Below are positions 44,208 to 56,313 of a stretch of DNA of 64,000 nt, piece after piece. This DNA is from Terfezia claveryi (lineage: Eukaryota; Ascomycota; Pezizomycetes; Pezizales; Pezizaceae). Position 1 is the stretch's first letter. Every line of letters begins with the position of its first letter. The stretch lies in contig WHUX01000044.1 of NCBI GenBank assembly GCA_015179025.1, positions 186,001 through 250,000 of the forward strand. The letters run 5' to 3'. A program made the position numbers and the translations under genes. The notes below the pieces were generated by a model. It ran no database searches and was not told the origin of the DNA. It worked only from the letters and a program-made list of their open reading frames with translations.

Positions 44208-46149
44208 AAAGCATCGTATGATTGCCATTAATTCTTTATCGTATATTTCGTAGTTGTACTTGGCTAGGGAATGTTTCTTTAAGAAGTATGCTACAGGATA
44301 TAGTATTCCATTCTTGTCATGTTGTAACATTATTACAGCAGAAACATAGTTAGAGGTATCAGCTTCTATGAGTATTTCATTGTCTGGGTCGAAATGTTAG
44401 AGGATGAGAGCAGTAGTGAATGCTTTTTTGAGGTATTGGAATGCGGATTCACATTCATTATCCCATTTCCATAGTGTATCTTGTTTAGTAAGCCTTACTA
44501 TGGGTGCTACCATAAAGAAAAAATCTTTGATGAACCGTCAATAGAAATTAGCAAATCCTAAGAAAGATCTGGCATCATATAAGTTAATTAGGGATTCCCA
44601 GTCAACAATGGCTTTGATTTTTGTGGGGTCCATTTGTACGCCATTTTCGGATATTATCATGCCGAGATATTGTACTTTTGTTTTATGGAATTTGCATTTT
44701 TCTAGTTTTAGGTATTGTCCAGCTTTTTGTAGTACTTCTAATACCTTTGATACATGGTGTCTATGTTCTTCTAGTGTATCACTATATATTAAAATATCAT
44801 CCAAGTAAGCTATACAGAAATTATCTAGAAATGGGTAGAGGATGTCATTAATAAAATGTTGGAAATTGACTGGGGCATTTGTAAGGCCGAATGACATGAC
44901 GAGTGTTTCAAATAGGCCATAGCGTGTTCAGAATGCTGTTTTCCATTCCTTCCCTTCTGCCATTCTGATTAGGTTGTATGTAGTTCATATATCTAGTATT
45001 GTATAGTAATGAGCTTTTGATAGTCTAGTGAGTGTTTTATGTATCAAAGGCAATGGATATCGGTTCTTAATGGTACTATCGTTTAATCCTCGATAATTAA
45101 CACATAGGCGCAATGACCTATCTTTTTTCTTAACAAATAATATAGGTGCTCCTGCAGGTGATGATGAAGTGGGTATGAATCCTTTTGAGAGGTTTTCATC
45201 TATCCATTCTTTAAGGGCTTGTAGTTCTGGTTTGGATAGGGAATATAAAGATCTGAATGGTGGTGTAAATCCTTCTTTTAGTGGAATTTTATGATCATAA
45301 AGTCGGTGGGGCGGAAGTACTTCTGCAATGGCTTTCTTGAAGAGAGGTAAATATTCATAGTATTCTATGGGAAGAAGTTCTTTTATTTTATCATCTTCAC
45401 TGTGAAGTTTCTGTTTGGCTGGCTTGAGAGCTTGATGGAGCTCATAAATAGTGAACCGGAAGGGTTGTTCTATTCCTTTCCCTTTTTTGATTTGTCTACT
45501 GAATGTGGAGCCAGCTATCATAGCAATTTGAGGTCATTGTGGAATCAGTATAGAAATCCCAGTAATTGATGAGGGTTTTTGACAGTAGTGTTGTATACAA
45601 TATTCAGAATCAAAGGTAATTGTATTTCATGTGAATTATATACTGACATCATGATGGCAAAGCCAAGGTATTCCCAATATTAAGGGTTAATGTCTAAGTT
45701 TCATGACAAATAAGAATAGTTGTTCTTGGTGTTGGCCAATGGTCATTTGTATTTTTGTCATATGAGTGATAATTCCAGATTCGATTGGTCATCCATCGAT
45801 TACTTTCAGTATTCAAGGTTTTCTTAGTTTGTATAGGAGAAGTTTGTGATGGCTTGCAAAATCTTGATCTATAAATGCATACCTTGTGGCTCCACAATCT
45901 ATAAGTGCATGTGTAAGAATGAGATTATTATCATCTTTTATTTCATAAGTAACTACAAGATGATTTCCTTCCAATTCCTCATCTGACATGGGGTGTAATA
46001 ATAAACTAGAAATACAGAGAGAAAATTTCAATGGCCTCACATCAGTGCCATCCTGCTGAAGTAAGGCTATTTTTTTAGTGTTAGTGGAGTTGGTTCATAT
46101 ATAGTAGCTTTTGCTACTTGAATAGGATGATGTTGGATTTGAGGACAAG

Positions 46150-47245
46150 TCTTTACTCCATGACCTAATCCACCATAATAATAGCAATAGCCTTCTGCTA
46201 AGTGTTTGGCTCATTAATCTGGAGATATCTTCTTTCGTGTAGCGGAAAGGTCCATTGGTCCTGCATGTGTTCCTGTTGCTATAGATGTAGTAACAGTTAG
46301 TACAATAGGAGGGTTTGATGTGGAACGAGATGTTGGGTTAGTACGAGGATTGGAAGTTGTAAGGCGATTAGTGAACTGGGACTGTAAGGCTCATTATCGA
46401 GTATCAAAGCATTGACATACAGCAACAAAATTATCAAACATAGTTAGTTCAGGATATACTGCTAAGAGATCTTGTTGCAATTGATAAGAGAAGCCTCTTT
46501 TTAGGGCGGCTAATATAGCTACATTATTCTAAGTGGTTTCGGCTACATGTCATTGAAATTCTGTAAAGTACATTGCAAAGTCTTGAGTACCTTATATAAT
46601 ACTATAAAGCTTATATTCCACATTTGCGATTTGATTGGGATCTCCAAATGCGTTTTCTAGAATTGTAACAAGAGCCTCTAGGTCGGTCAAATTAATGGTA
46701 TTGTTCTGGACATATGGTATGACTTGGTCAATTGCATCTTTAGAAAGTGAGTTAACTGCAAGACATAACTTGGCTTGTTCATTGGCATATGTAGTAGCTT
46801 TGAGATACAGCTGTGTTAAGAAAGGATGTAGTTTGTTTCGATCTTTACTAGTGAATTTTTTAGGGTTTGGAATTTTTTCAGTTCGAACTCCTCCTAGTTG
46901 ATTTCTAGCTAACGCAATGCTAACAGCTCGATTGTCTTGTAGTTGAGCTGGTAGATCCTCGATAGCAGTTTTCTGAATATCTATTTGTTCTCTGACTTCT
47001 CGCAAAGCTGTATAGGGTCGTTCATTAAGTTGTTGATGTAAATTAGCATTTTTAGCTTGTAGTGCCGTAACATCGGCGCTTCAGTCTGGAAGGCTAATGA
47101 TTCGATCCACAAGGGTAATGGTATCTTGAACAATAGTAGTGTAATCATTATTGGTATTGGCAGAGTCTACTTCTGCTCACAATCTTGCAAGTAAGTCTAT
47201 GACCTCTGGTGGTAACTTAATAACAGGCTGCATTGATTGAGACAT
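46150..47245 (-). pseudogene. element B Gag with zinc knuckle
   Basis: ATG at 47245 (MSQSMQPVIKLPPEVIDLLA) opens a Gag frame broken by TGA codons that look like CGA or TGG mutated by C-to-T changes. 47005-46592 is the open capsid-like part (KIPNPKKFTSKDRNKLHPFL, CLAVNSLSKDAIDQVIPYVQ, LEALVTILENAFGDPNQ), closely similar in layout to the Gag of element D. The nucleocapsid knuckle CYYYGGLGHGVKTC lies near 46150-46195. Confidence 0.8.
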
Positions 47246-47303
47246 AGTAATTGTAGGATCTGAGATAAGGTCGCACTCAGTAGAGTATAGGGATGCAACA
47301 TAA

Positions 47304-47762
47304 TGTAACAGCGTAGGCTATGGCGTAGACAATTGGCTATAAACGTAACTCTAAGGAATGCACGCAACGGCTAAACTATACCACACTAGCGTAGTATAGT
47401 TTCAAGTGACTATATATATTGTTGTGGGTTTAGTAGACAATAGTATAGATATAGACTATGGACAAAAGGCAACTTGTATGAAAGACTCGATATACAAGAT
47501 GTTGCATGAAGAGCAAGAATAAAGAATACAAATATGGCCGCATATATATACAGCTGTTTGCTCTATGATATCATTACACATATAAGAAAGATTACATATA
47601 TAATACTCAATATCTCATCAATCTGAGACTCGGATTAAACCCTGTCTGACTCTTAAAGTGTAATAACTATTTTTTGTGATCGTAGGTAATAATCCGTGAC
47701 AGATTCCATGATAGCGTCCATGATAGCGTCCGTGACAAAGTTCCGTGACATAGCCCGTAATA
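47304..47762 (-). repeat. element B 5' LTR
   Basis: Begins TGTAACAGCGTAGGC and ends CCCGTAATA. Differences from the other LTR are mostly transitions. Confidence 0.9.
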
Positions 47763-50700
47763 GGAATAGTTGTATTGGGTTATGGAACAAGGGTTTAAGA
47801 AGTGATGTATAGAAGGAGTTGTTGATATTATTGAGGTCAGGAAAGTTAGTATAGTCAAGTTTAGCATTTTGACTCTAAGGTAAATATTTAGTAATAGTAA
47901 AGGGGCCTATCTATTTTGGAGATAGTTTAGAGGAGTGGTATCCTACTGGAAGGTTTTTTGTTGATAGCATGACCTGCTCACCAGTCTTATAGTTAGGTGA
48001 GGCTCTTCTGTATTTGTTGGTTTACTGAATTTAGGCCTTTTTTGTTTTAGTAAGGTTTTCAGTAACCTAGTAAAATCTGGTAGTAGAGTTTGAATAGGTA
48101 GGTATTGGGTGAGGTAGGATAGATGCAGACAAATTAGGCTAGTATCCTAGCTTAGTAAAGAAGGGAGAAAGTCCTCTTGTAGCACTAACTCTTGCATTTA
48201 CCTCTGTTTGAACAAAAGGTGTAGCTTGTACCTAATTCATCCCTTATTCCAGCTTCTTAGCTGCAAACATAGGAATAATTGTCCTATTCTTTCTTTCACT
48301 GACTCTATCAGTCTGGGGGTGATATGTGAAAGATACTTTATGCAAAATTCCATTCTTCTACATCTAATCCTAAAATATAGTAAACATAAATAAAGGATCT
48401 TAATTAGAAACAATTTCATAAGGAAATCCCATATTAGGCTTAATAAATCTTTCAAAGATATCAATAACCCTTAATATATTAATTTTTTCTATAACAGGTA
48501 ATAGAAATGTAAAATCAGAATACCTGTCAGTCATTACCAATAACTTATGAAATGTTAATATGTGAGGCTTATTATAAATAAAATTTCTATATCTAAGGGT
48601 AAATTTAGTACATGAAATCATAATAGGTTCTATACTAAGAAAATCTATAGCTATGCTACCCCATGGCCTAACAGGTACATTAAGAGGAGTAAGAAGTCTA
48701 AGGGTTTTCTGTATGGATCCTTTAGTGATTTGGCAGGTTTCACAACTCTTTATAAATTGGTCAACTTGACTATAAAAATCCTGGAAGATGTATTTACTGG
48801 TAAGCTCATGTACTATCTTTGCAAGACCTCTATGTCTAGTAGTAACATATACTTGTTGGATAAGGGCTTTAGAGGTAGGGTTACCTTTAACTTATAGTCC
48901 TTTAGGAATAACTATTTTCCAGACAAAATTCTTCAACAAGTATATAAATCCATCCTATACCTTTACTATAGGTACTTGTTCCCCTCTCTTAACTCTTAAG
49001 TACTATAGTCCAAATACTGTATCTTTTTCCAGCTCTTCTCCATAGTACCATTCCAACTCATAATCTCTTATCTACTCTGCAATTACCAAATCTGGTTCTA
49101 TACTCTTATCATCACTATCTTACACTCCTAGCTCTTTCTTCAGGTAATCACTATTATGAATAGGCTTGTTCATAGCCTTCAGATTATTCTTTCTAGTGTT
49201 ATATGAGCTGACAAAGTTCTTGTATTAGTTATGATAACTAAGACAATACTTACATCTGGGTATCTCTTTTCCTCCAGTAGTAGTGACTTTTAGAAGGTTA
49301 GGACACAGATGGGACCAATGACCATTTTGGTTGCAGACAATGCATTTTCTAATAGTTTCTTTAGGTAAGGAGTATAAGTGAATATTAAGGGAGTATTTGT
49401 TGAGTATACTCATTGCAGTTGGTGTAAGGGAATTTCATGGTCTTAGGACAGGCTTCCCTAAAGTGTCCAAATGACTAACACCTATCACAAAGATTTATAC
49501 TAGCATCTTTGTTGTTGTATTAGAAGGTTCTGTAGCCCACTTTACTACATTGAAAACAATACTTTTGTTTCTTAGTATTGTTGGAGGCAGGTGAGGAGGG
49601 AATTGGCTCCTTAGGGAAGAGTTCAGGAAGGGTGCTAACAGTGGATGCAGGTAAGGATCTTGGTGGTGGTGGTGGATCAAACTGCACCTTCTTGCTGTCT
49701 GCTTTATCCTTGAATTTAGGTGAGGCTGCCCTTCTCTTCAAGATGCCTTCAAGAGTAAGGTTCCACTCCTGAAGGTTTCCCACAACTATAGAACTCCTGT
49801 CAGCCCTTCTTAAGGACTATTCTATATGTTCTATAGTCATAGGTTCTCTAGCTCTTTCCTATTCCTCAGGTTCATCTGAGTTAGAAGACTCATCCACAAG
49901 AGTCCATTCCTGTAGGTCTTCTACCTTAGAGGCAGCAAGAGTGGAAGGAGAGGAGGTACTAGGTCTTTTATTAATTACTACTTCAAACTTGAGTTTTCTT
50001 ATAACTGACCTTTCTTTTTCCTTACTCTCTTATTATTGCTGTTGGGCCTGAGCTCTAGTAGTAGTGGCAGCAGTTTGGACTACTGCTGGCTTCTGCTGGA
50101 GCTGTCTGAGCCTGAAATTTCTTTGTAGAGTGTTAGACTCATCAGGTTCAAGATTATCCTCAACTATAACTTTGTACCTTTCAGCCTTAAAGATTACATT
50201 CAGGCTTTCCCTATCATGCCAGGTAGGTCTAGTGCTATCAACCTCCTACACTTGTCTTGGTGAGAGGTTAGTAGTGGTGATTTGGAGAGGAGGGAGTCTC
50301 TTTCTCTTTTGGATAGTGTTGGGAGATTGTCTCCCAAGAATTAGTAGAGATACTAGTCTCCTAGTAGCTCCTCTAATTCTGAGCTGAGGGGAAGGTATTG
50401 TTGGTGATGGAGAATATAGGGGAGGAGTTTTCTTGAAATTTTGTATGGGAATAGAGAGATGGTTGGTTACTACTAGATGTTGTAGTAAAGAAGTTGTGTA
50501 ATGAGAAGACTGTCTAGTAGAGGAGAAATTAGGGGGACTATATACTTCTCTAGACAGTATATCTGCTATATGATTGTCTTTACCCTATATGTATTCTAGA
50601 GTTAGGTCAAACTGACTCATTGTCTCTTACTACCTTCTCTTCATCTGACTTTCAGGGATACTATCCATAAATATGAATAAGGGTTTATAATCTGTTTGGA

Positions 50701-51281
50701 TGATTACTTTGTGACCCTGTAGTTTAGGCCTAAAATATCTTAGTGAGCCAATAATTGCTAATAATTCCTTATCAGTTATTGTATAATTCATTTGTTTATT
50801 ATTTAATTTTTTAGAGTAAAATTCTGCTGGCCTAATAATACTATTCTCTATTTAGCCAATCCATCCTGAAATCCCTATATTACTAGCATCTGTAACTAAA
50901 TAGATTAGAAGGCTTGAGTTATGATTAATTGGTTTGAGTACTTTATTACTCATAATTAACTCTTTAATTTTCTTGAATGACTCATTATACAGAGGAGTCT
51001 ATATGTGCATTTTTATTGACTCTTACAATTCTGATAGTGGCTTAGCTATAGCTACTAATTTTGAACAAAACCTTCTCAAGTAATTAACTATCCCTAGAAA
51101 TTTTTGTAATTTCTTTTTTGAGTTAGGAATAGGGTAATTTGCTATTGAGTTGATTTTTTCTAGATCTATTTCTAACCCTTGCTTGGTGACAATAAATTCC
51201 AGTACTTTTAGCCTTGAAGCTAGGATTTGGCATTTCTTTTTGTTGAAGAAAAACTTTTTCCTAGCCAATATCCTGTAGATC
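47763..51281 (-). pseudogene. element A Pol: RT end, RNase H, zinc-knuckle region, integrase
   Basis: Reverse transcriptase C-terminal part 51268-51023 (NKKKCQILASRLKVLEFIVT, LQKFLGIVNYLRRFC). RNase H 50960-50560 (YLVTDASNIGISGW, PAEFYSKKLNNKQMNYTITD, HIADILSREV). An unusual ~1.6 kb proline/serine/charge-rich region follows, ending in CCHC knuckles (LCDRC.SFGHFREAC near 49460, CIVCNQNGHWSHLC near 49320). Integrase then starts with the H2C2 finger (HRGLAKIVHELTS, CETCQITKG) near 48830-48740, and the core (TDRYSDFTFLLPVIEKI, YHPQTDRVSERKN) and C-terminal domain (KLSPK.IGPFTI) run to 47763. Frequent TAG/TAA/TGA codons. The upstream RT and Gag are cut off by element C at 51282. Confidence 0.8.
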
Positions 51282-51955
51282 TGTAATGAATGGTACTAGA
51301 CAGTATTCATTTGGTACCATTTATACAATATATATCCGTAGGCATAGATGTTTGTGTATTTCGGTTCTGCTAAGGTAAGACCTCAGAAGGGTAGGGAGAT
51401 TACTATGTAGGATGTTCCCGAAGGGAACAGTAATTAACTGATATAATTTATCTTATATGATTTGTACTATCTAAGCTATATGATCTTGATCTGATTAGAA
51501 TATAGACTTGCTTGCTCTGTGTGCTTGCTTGTTGCTTCTTCTCTATGGATTCTAGAGAGAATCCAGTAGCCTATTTATACTCCTCTGAGATTTAATGACT
51601 AAGAAAATAAATATAATAATAGGTGGCATACCATTAGGTGGTTTGCTGTACAAAAGGGGTCATATGGCCATAGTAATAAGTCACATGCCTTAAACAATAG
51701 TCATGTGGCTATAGTAATGAGTTATATACCTTAAACAATGGTCACGCAGCCATAATGAGGGTGTCTTCATATGGCAAGTACCATGGAACTTCCCATGGCA
51801 AATTCCGCGTGCTGTGGATACTTATAAAGCAATAGGAGGTAGTTGAAAGCTAGTCCTTCAACCAAGAGGCTTAGTTACATAATATAGTAGTAATATAGGA
51901 AATATAAAAGTACATAATCAATTATATAAGCAATGAAACAACGTTCTCCATTATA
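51282..51955 (-). repeat. element C 3' LTR
   Basis: 674 bases, plus-strand ends TGTAATGAATGG and CTCCATTATA (terminal CA mutated to TA). About 90 % like the solo LTR at 56839-57532. Confidence 0.9.
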
Positions 51956-52059
51956 CTTCCCCATATAGAAGGATTTCCTATCCTTACTTCTCTCGCTCTG
52001 CCATATTGGTTTCCATACGTCCTAAGATTTGATGCATTGTTAATACATTTGCATTAACA

Positions 52060-54545
52060 TGAATATCTTTAGTATTTCTATGACTCATAATTCTATTTCG
52101 TTCTTGTTGGATGAGAGCTCGGGTCTTATCTCTGGTTCATGGTCCTTGTTTTCCTTTAGTTCTTCGATGTCTCTTGAATGTATCTTCCATACTTCCAGTC
52201 ATCTAGAAGTCTTGAAGAATTCCGGTAGTGATATCCTTGGCGTTTATCTAGGAATCATATTTAGGAGAATATTTTAGCCATCTGACCTTATATTGTCTTT
52301 CTCCAGTTCGAGGAGATGTTCTGAATTCTAATACCTTTTCAACTTTTTAATGATCATCTTGAATTAGTCTTGGTTCCTGAGATTGTCTATGAGGGAACTG
52401 GGTAGGATTGTTTTTGTAGTATGGTTTGAGTTTGCTAATATGAAAAGTATTATATATGAGGTAGAGGTCAGGTTGACTGGATAGGTTTAAGCTATAGTTA
52501 TTGTGTTTCCGATTACTAGAAATAATGGGAAATGGGTCTAGCCATTTTGGTTTGAGTTTGGATGAGACATTTGATAGGTTGATATTTTCTGAGGAAAGTA
52601 TAACTTGTTGTCCGACTGAAAATTTGGCTGTATTGGGTAGTCGTTTATTTGCTTGAGATGCTTGAGTCATCTTGGCGTTATATAGGTTTTTAGACGTTAC
52701 CTCATAACATTCATTTGCTGGTATATATGCATTAATGGGGTATGGAAGTATCGATACGCCAAGATATGTATTAAATCCAAATAGTATGGAAAAGGGACTA
52801 TTCTGTCTAACAGCATTATACCTAGAGTTAAGTTTCAACTGTATCTCTGGTAGTTTCTGTAGCCAATCAAATCCTTCAATTTTACAGACTCTTGCTACTT
52901 GTATAATTTCTTTGTTCACAATTTCTGATTGTCCATCTGTACATGGATGATATGTGGTAGATGGTTTCAACTTGATTCCTTTATTCCTAGCCCAATCTTG
53001 AAAGTGTGTTGACATAAAAAGAGTGTTGCGGTCAAAAACAATACAGAAAGGGTATCCCATAGTCGGGACTATATGAGTATCAAAGGTTGTAGTATATTGT
53101 TTTACCATGAAATTATCTAAGACAGTAATAAGAAACTTGAATCCTGATTATCTATCGACAATTGTCCAAAGTCATGAAATACAAACTACATGATCTTCTT
53201 CAATAGGAATATTTGAGTACAAAATTGAACACTTAGTAAACACAGGTGCTAACTTAAGAAAATCCATCGATATATCAGTCCATGGCCTGCTTGGTACATT
53301 TAATGGGGTTACGAGTCCAAGTGGCGCCTTGTTGGAATACTTTGTCTGTTGACAAGTATCACAACTTCTAATATAGTCCTTAGTTGGTTCTGCAAAGGAC
53401 TGGCAATCATATCAGTTAGTAAGATATTTCATCGTTTTTTTAATGCCATCATGAGCGGTTGCTTCATATGCATCTTTAATAACCAATTCAAGATAGTTCT
53501 TACCTTCGATGTTAAAGGTAGAGGGCAAGCCTAATCTCTATTGTCCTTATCAGTTCTTGACATACAAAAATCCGTCTTTTCTTCTATAATCCTTACGGTT
53601 CACAAAGGTATCATAGTAGTTCTTCCAGATAGGACATACTCTCATGCATAATTGATATGCGGCTTTCATACTTGTACCTTGGTCAAGCTAGTGTGTGATG
53701 AAGTAGTCCTTGTTGTCCTCCTATCTATCGCTGATATGTTTCTCTTCAATGAGCTTGTTGAGGGTTGGTTCAATCCTTATGTTGAAGTCATTGATGGTGG
53801 GTTTCTTCTCCTTACATGTAGAAGCATTATGTCGTAAGAACTTACAGAAATCACAATGCTATCTGGAGGTTTTAGTGTTCTAAATGAAAGAGGGTGAATC
53901 TTTGTTAATGGCTACTTGCTTTTTAGAACGAGTGGTAATGGTGGCAGTGTTGATTAGAATTGCATTACTGCTGCTAGCGGTTGCAGCTGGTTGTTGAGGT
54001 GCATTTCATGGTTGTTGTGGGGCAACAGGAGTATTCATGATCTCCTGTTCTATTTGTTAGGTGCTCATTTGTTCAGTAGGGTTATGGAACTGAATGCTGG
54101 GTTAGAGAGTGTAGTATGTTGGTTTATTGGTAATCTATCTTTTTGCCTATTTTCCGATTTCTTAGATACCTTCTTTGCGGCTAAGAGCTTGTAGAGGTGG
54201 ATAAACTGGTGTTTGTTGTACTGGTGCTAGTTCCTTTTGAGGCTCATTTCCGAATACGAAATGTGTAATATGAGTTGTAAGGAATTCCTTCTCCTTCTTA
54301 AGAACTGAGGCTGACAGGTTACAGTTCAAACTGCCATGTCCATAGTGATTGCAAATTGCACATGTTTCGACAGTAAACATGTGGTTGTCTATGGCGTGGG
54401 AGCTGCTATGAGCTGGACAGTAAAAATCTCAGCAAAAGGACCAGTGCATCCTTTTGTGTTGTTGCCAATTGCTATGAGCTAGGTCAATGGCAATTTCTTT
54501 TGCTTCTTTGGGAGCGAGAGATTTTTGTTGAACGTTTTCAAAAGA
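52060..54545 (-). pseudogene. element C integrase, chromodomain and zinc knuckles
   Basis: Knuckles CAICNHYGHGSLNC (near 54340) and CDFCKFLRHNASTC (near 53830) precede the integrase. H2C2 finger: AHDGIKKTMKYLTN, SCDTCQQTK. Core: ISMDFLKLAP; IVFDRNTLFMSTHFQDW; YHPCTDGQSEIVNKE, giving the D,D,E pattern. 53108-52347 is one open frame covering the core end and the C-terminal domain (FSVGQQVILSSENINL, KLKPKWLDPFPI, NTFHISKLKPYY). Chromodomain EKVLEFRTSPRTGERQYKVR follows near 52320. Stops such as DR.SGFKF and the missing RT make it inactive. Confidence 0.85.
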
Positions 54546-54552
54546 TGGAGGC

Positions 54553-55148
54553 TGTCACAACCGTCCTTTCCTAGCCGGGTTTGAGAGTCAGATGGGATTC
54601 CATCCGACTCTCGTTATTGTTGATTGATGTCACAACCGTGTTCATAGTCTTGATTTGACACTCGAACAGGCTTGTTCGGGTGTCGTGCTGTTTTGACACT
54701 CGAACAGGCTTGTTCGGGTGTTGTCGATGGGTGATTGTTATCTTAGCTTCTGAGATAGGAATCTCGGGAAGCTTATTCCTTCCACGGCCTTGGCCTGGAA
54801 TCATGGATATATATCTTCGTCCCTCCGCCCTCTCGTTGGATCCCCATCCAACGTCTTGTATACCTAATACAGGACCTTGTCTCTCCACGAAGGTGTACCT
54901 CCCTTGTACACCCCCTCGTCTTGCCTTGTCCCGTGAATAACTCTGCAGCACAGCTGCCCCCCTCCGACACATGCGGCAACTGCCTCCGCGTGTCTCGTGC
55001 TCCTTGCCCTCTGCCCCTCTTGCCTCTTGCCCTTGCCCCTAGCCTTTCCCCTGATCACACACGTAGCGTTCCTATGTGTGTGTTACCTCGTCCCTGTCCT
55101 CACCCCGGCATACCCCTTGGTCGCTTTGTCCCCAGAGCCCTCATTACA
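54553..55148 (+). repeat. element D 5' LTR
   Basis: Starts TGTCACAACCGTCC and ends CCTCATTACA. Contains the repeated ACACTCGAACAGGCTTGTTC motif (twice). Confidence 0.9.
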
Positions 55149-55176
55149 CTATGTTAGATCTTTCAGACCAACCGGT

Positions 55177-56313
55177 ATGATGTCTGCGAACATTCCACTA
55201 CCCACCGATAGATTCGCAGCCTGGAGGGCGACCCCGATCCCATCAGACCCGACAGAACTATCAGCATACCGATGAACTGTGATCGAGATATTCACAGATA
55301 CTTATGCCATCGGCGAACAACAAGGAGCGGACCTTCAGAAAGCCGAAAGGCGAATCCGAGAAGCTGAAGATGAAATGACCCTCCTCCGAGAAGATGCAGC
55401 AGAGGACAGGATAACTATCCGGAGACTGACTCGCGCTTTGGACCTGACCGATGGTTCAAAAAACCAGAAAACACAAGACCTACCCACCCTGCCCAAGTTT
55501 AATGGGGACCGGGCCCGGCTACGAGCATGGAAAAACTCTGTGCAAATAAAACTCTCTGGGGACTCGGCGAAGTTCCCCACTGTCCACCACCAGCTCTCAT
55601 ACGTCTATGGCCTACTGGAGGGTAAGGCCATGGACCAGGTACAGCCCTTCGTCAAGGCCACGGGGATTGATCTGGTAGACATCCCAGCACTAATAGTAAT
55701 CCTGGACCGAGCTTTCGGAGACCCGGATCCTAAAGGAACCACCAGCAGGGCCCTGCGAGACCTCAAGCAAAAACACAACGAACTGTCAGCCTATGTCGCT
55801 GAGTTCTCCAGGCTAGCAGCAGAGCTCAATTGGAATGACGAAGCCAAGCTCGATCAGTTCAAAGACGGGCTTACCTTCGAGCTGAAAAAGGCTCTGGTTT
55901 ACTGCCCACCGACCAAGACCCTGGAGGGACTTATTGAACAAGCTAGCTGGGTGGAATAGCAGACAGTGGCACTCAGAGCCCCCCAAAAGACACTCCCGAC
56001 CTCGACTCCCCGTACACTATTTCTGATAGCACGCACCCAACAACAACAACCCACACCAGTCAACAAGCCTGCGCACCCCTCCTTGGTAGCGGGTGGGGCT
56101 GCCCCCATGGACCTGTCAGCAGGTAGGCCTCGTCTTACCCAGGAGGAAAGGGACCGTCGCCGCATTCAGGGTTTGTGCATTGCATGTGGGAAGGGGGACC
56201 ATTTCATCGCGACGTGTCCTCTCCGCAAGAACCGCTCCCTGGCCGCCCACGCCATATCCGAATCACGGATCGAAGAAGTTGAAGAGTCAGGAAAAGGAGA
56301 GTCCCTTGCCTAG
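55177..56313 (+). pseudogene. element D Gag with zinc knuckle, two nonsense codons
   Basis: Starts at ATG 55177 (MMSANIPLPTDRFAAWRA). One reading frame runs to TAG 56311-56313, interrupted by TGA at 55273-55275 and TAG at 55957-55959 (the latter fits CAG changed to TAG). A coiled-coil-like segment (EQQGADLQKAERRIREAEDE) precedes the capsid domain (LPTLPKFNGDRARLRAWKNS, AFGDPDPKGT, LDQFKDGLTFELKKAL). Near the end is the knuckle CIACGKGDHFIATC. Pol lies in the -1 frame and the two frames overlap at about 56280-56313 around AGGAAAAGG, so -1 ribosomal frameshifting is the likely mode of Pol synthesis. Confidence 0.85.

Larger units (their letters stand above)
40640..46040 (-). pseudogene. element B Pol: protease, RT, RNase H, integrase, chromodomain
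   Basis: Protease motif LIDCGATRYAFIDQDF near 45870-45915. Reverse transcriptase 45521-44538 with [28 protein letters not shown] and the catalytic [12 protein letters not shown] near 44785-44815. RNase H starts at 44330 ([20 protein letters not shown]), is cut at 44207, and resumes at 42384 ([30 protein letters not shown]). Integrase core 41671-41435 has [22 protein letters not shown] and IVLDRGTQF. Chromodomain VEEILDSQIQ, LQYLIKWVGYDNPDWKPA near 40800-40640. Many stop codons; inactive. Confidence 0.85.
40104..47762 (-). mobile_element. Ty3/Gypsy chromovirus B, complete but mutated
   Basis: 7.66 kb element with LTRs at 40104-40561 and 47304-47762 (about 459 bases, roughly 85-90 % alike). 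It is flanked by GGAAC on the left and GGAAT on the right, a 5-base target duplication with one C-to-T change. The polypurine tract AAGGGGGGATAC adjoins the left LTR. Order on the minus strand: Gag, zinc knuckle, protease, reverse transcriptase, RNase H, integrase, chromodomain. It is inserted in the integrase of element A and is itself split by element E. Confidence 0.9.
51282..54552 (-). mobile_element. Ty3/Gypsy element C, 3' part
   Basis: The left end is a complete LTR (51282-51955). Next to it on the minus strand is the polypurine tract TATATGGGGAAG, which identifies it as the 3' LTR of a minus-strand element. Coding remains run from the integrase back to a zinc-knuckle region at 54380, where element D begins at 54553. 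The rest of C (Gag, RT, 5' LTR) is not found beyond D. It interrupts the reverse transcriptase of element A. Confidence 0.8.

Noticed and set aside
54997..55275. ORF reading through the D 5' LTR into Gag
   Set aside because: Only the part from ATG 55177 is Gag; the upstream part is LTR and primer-binding region.
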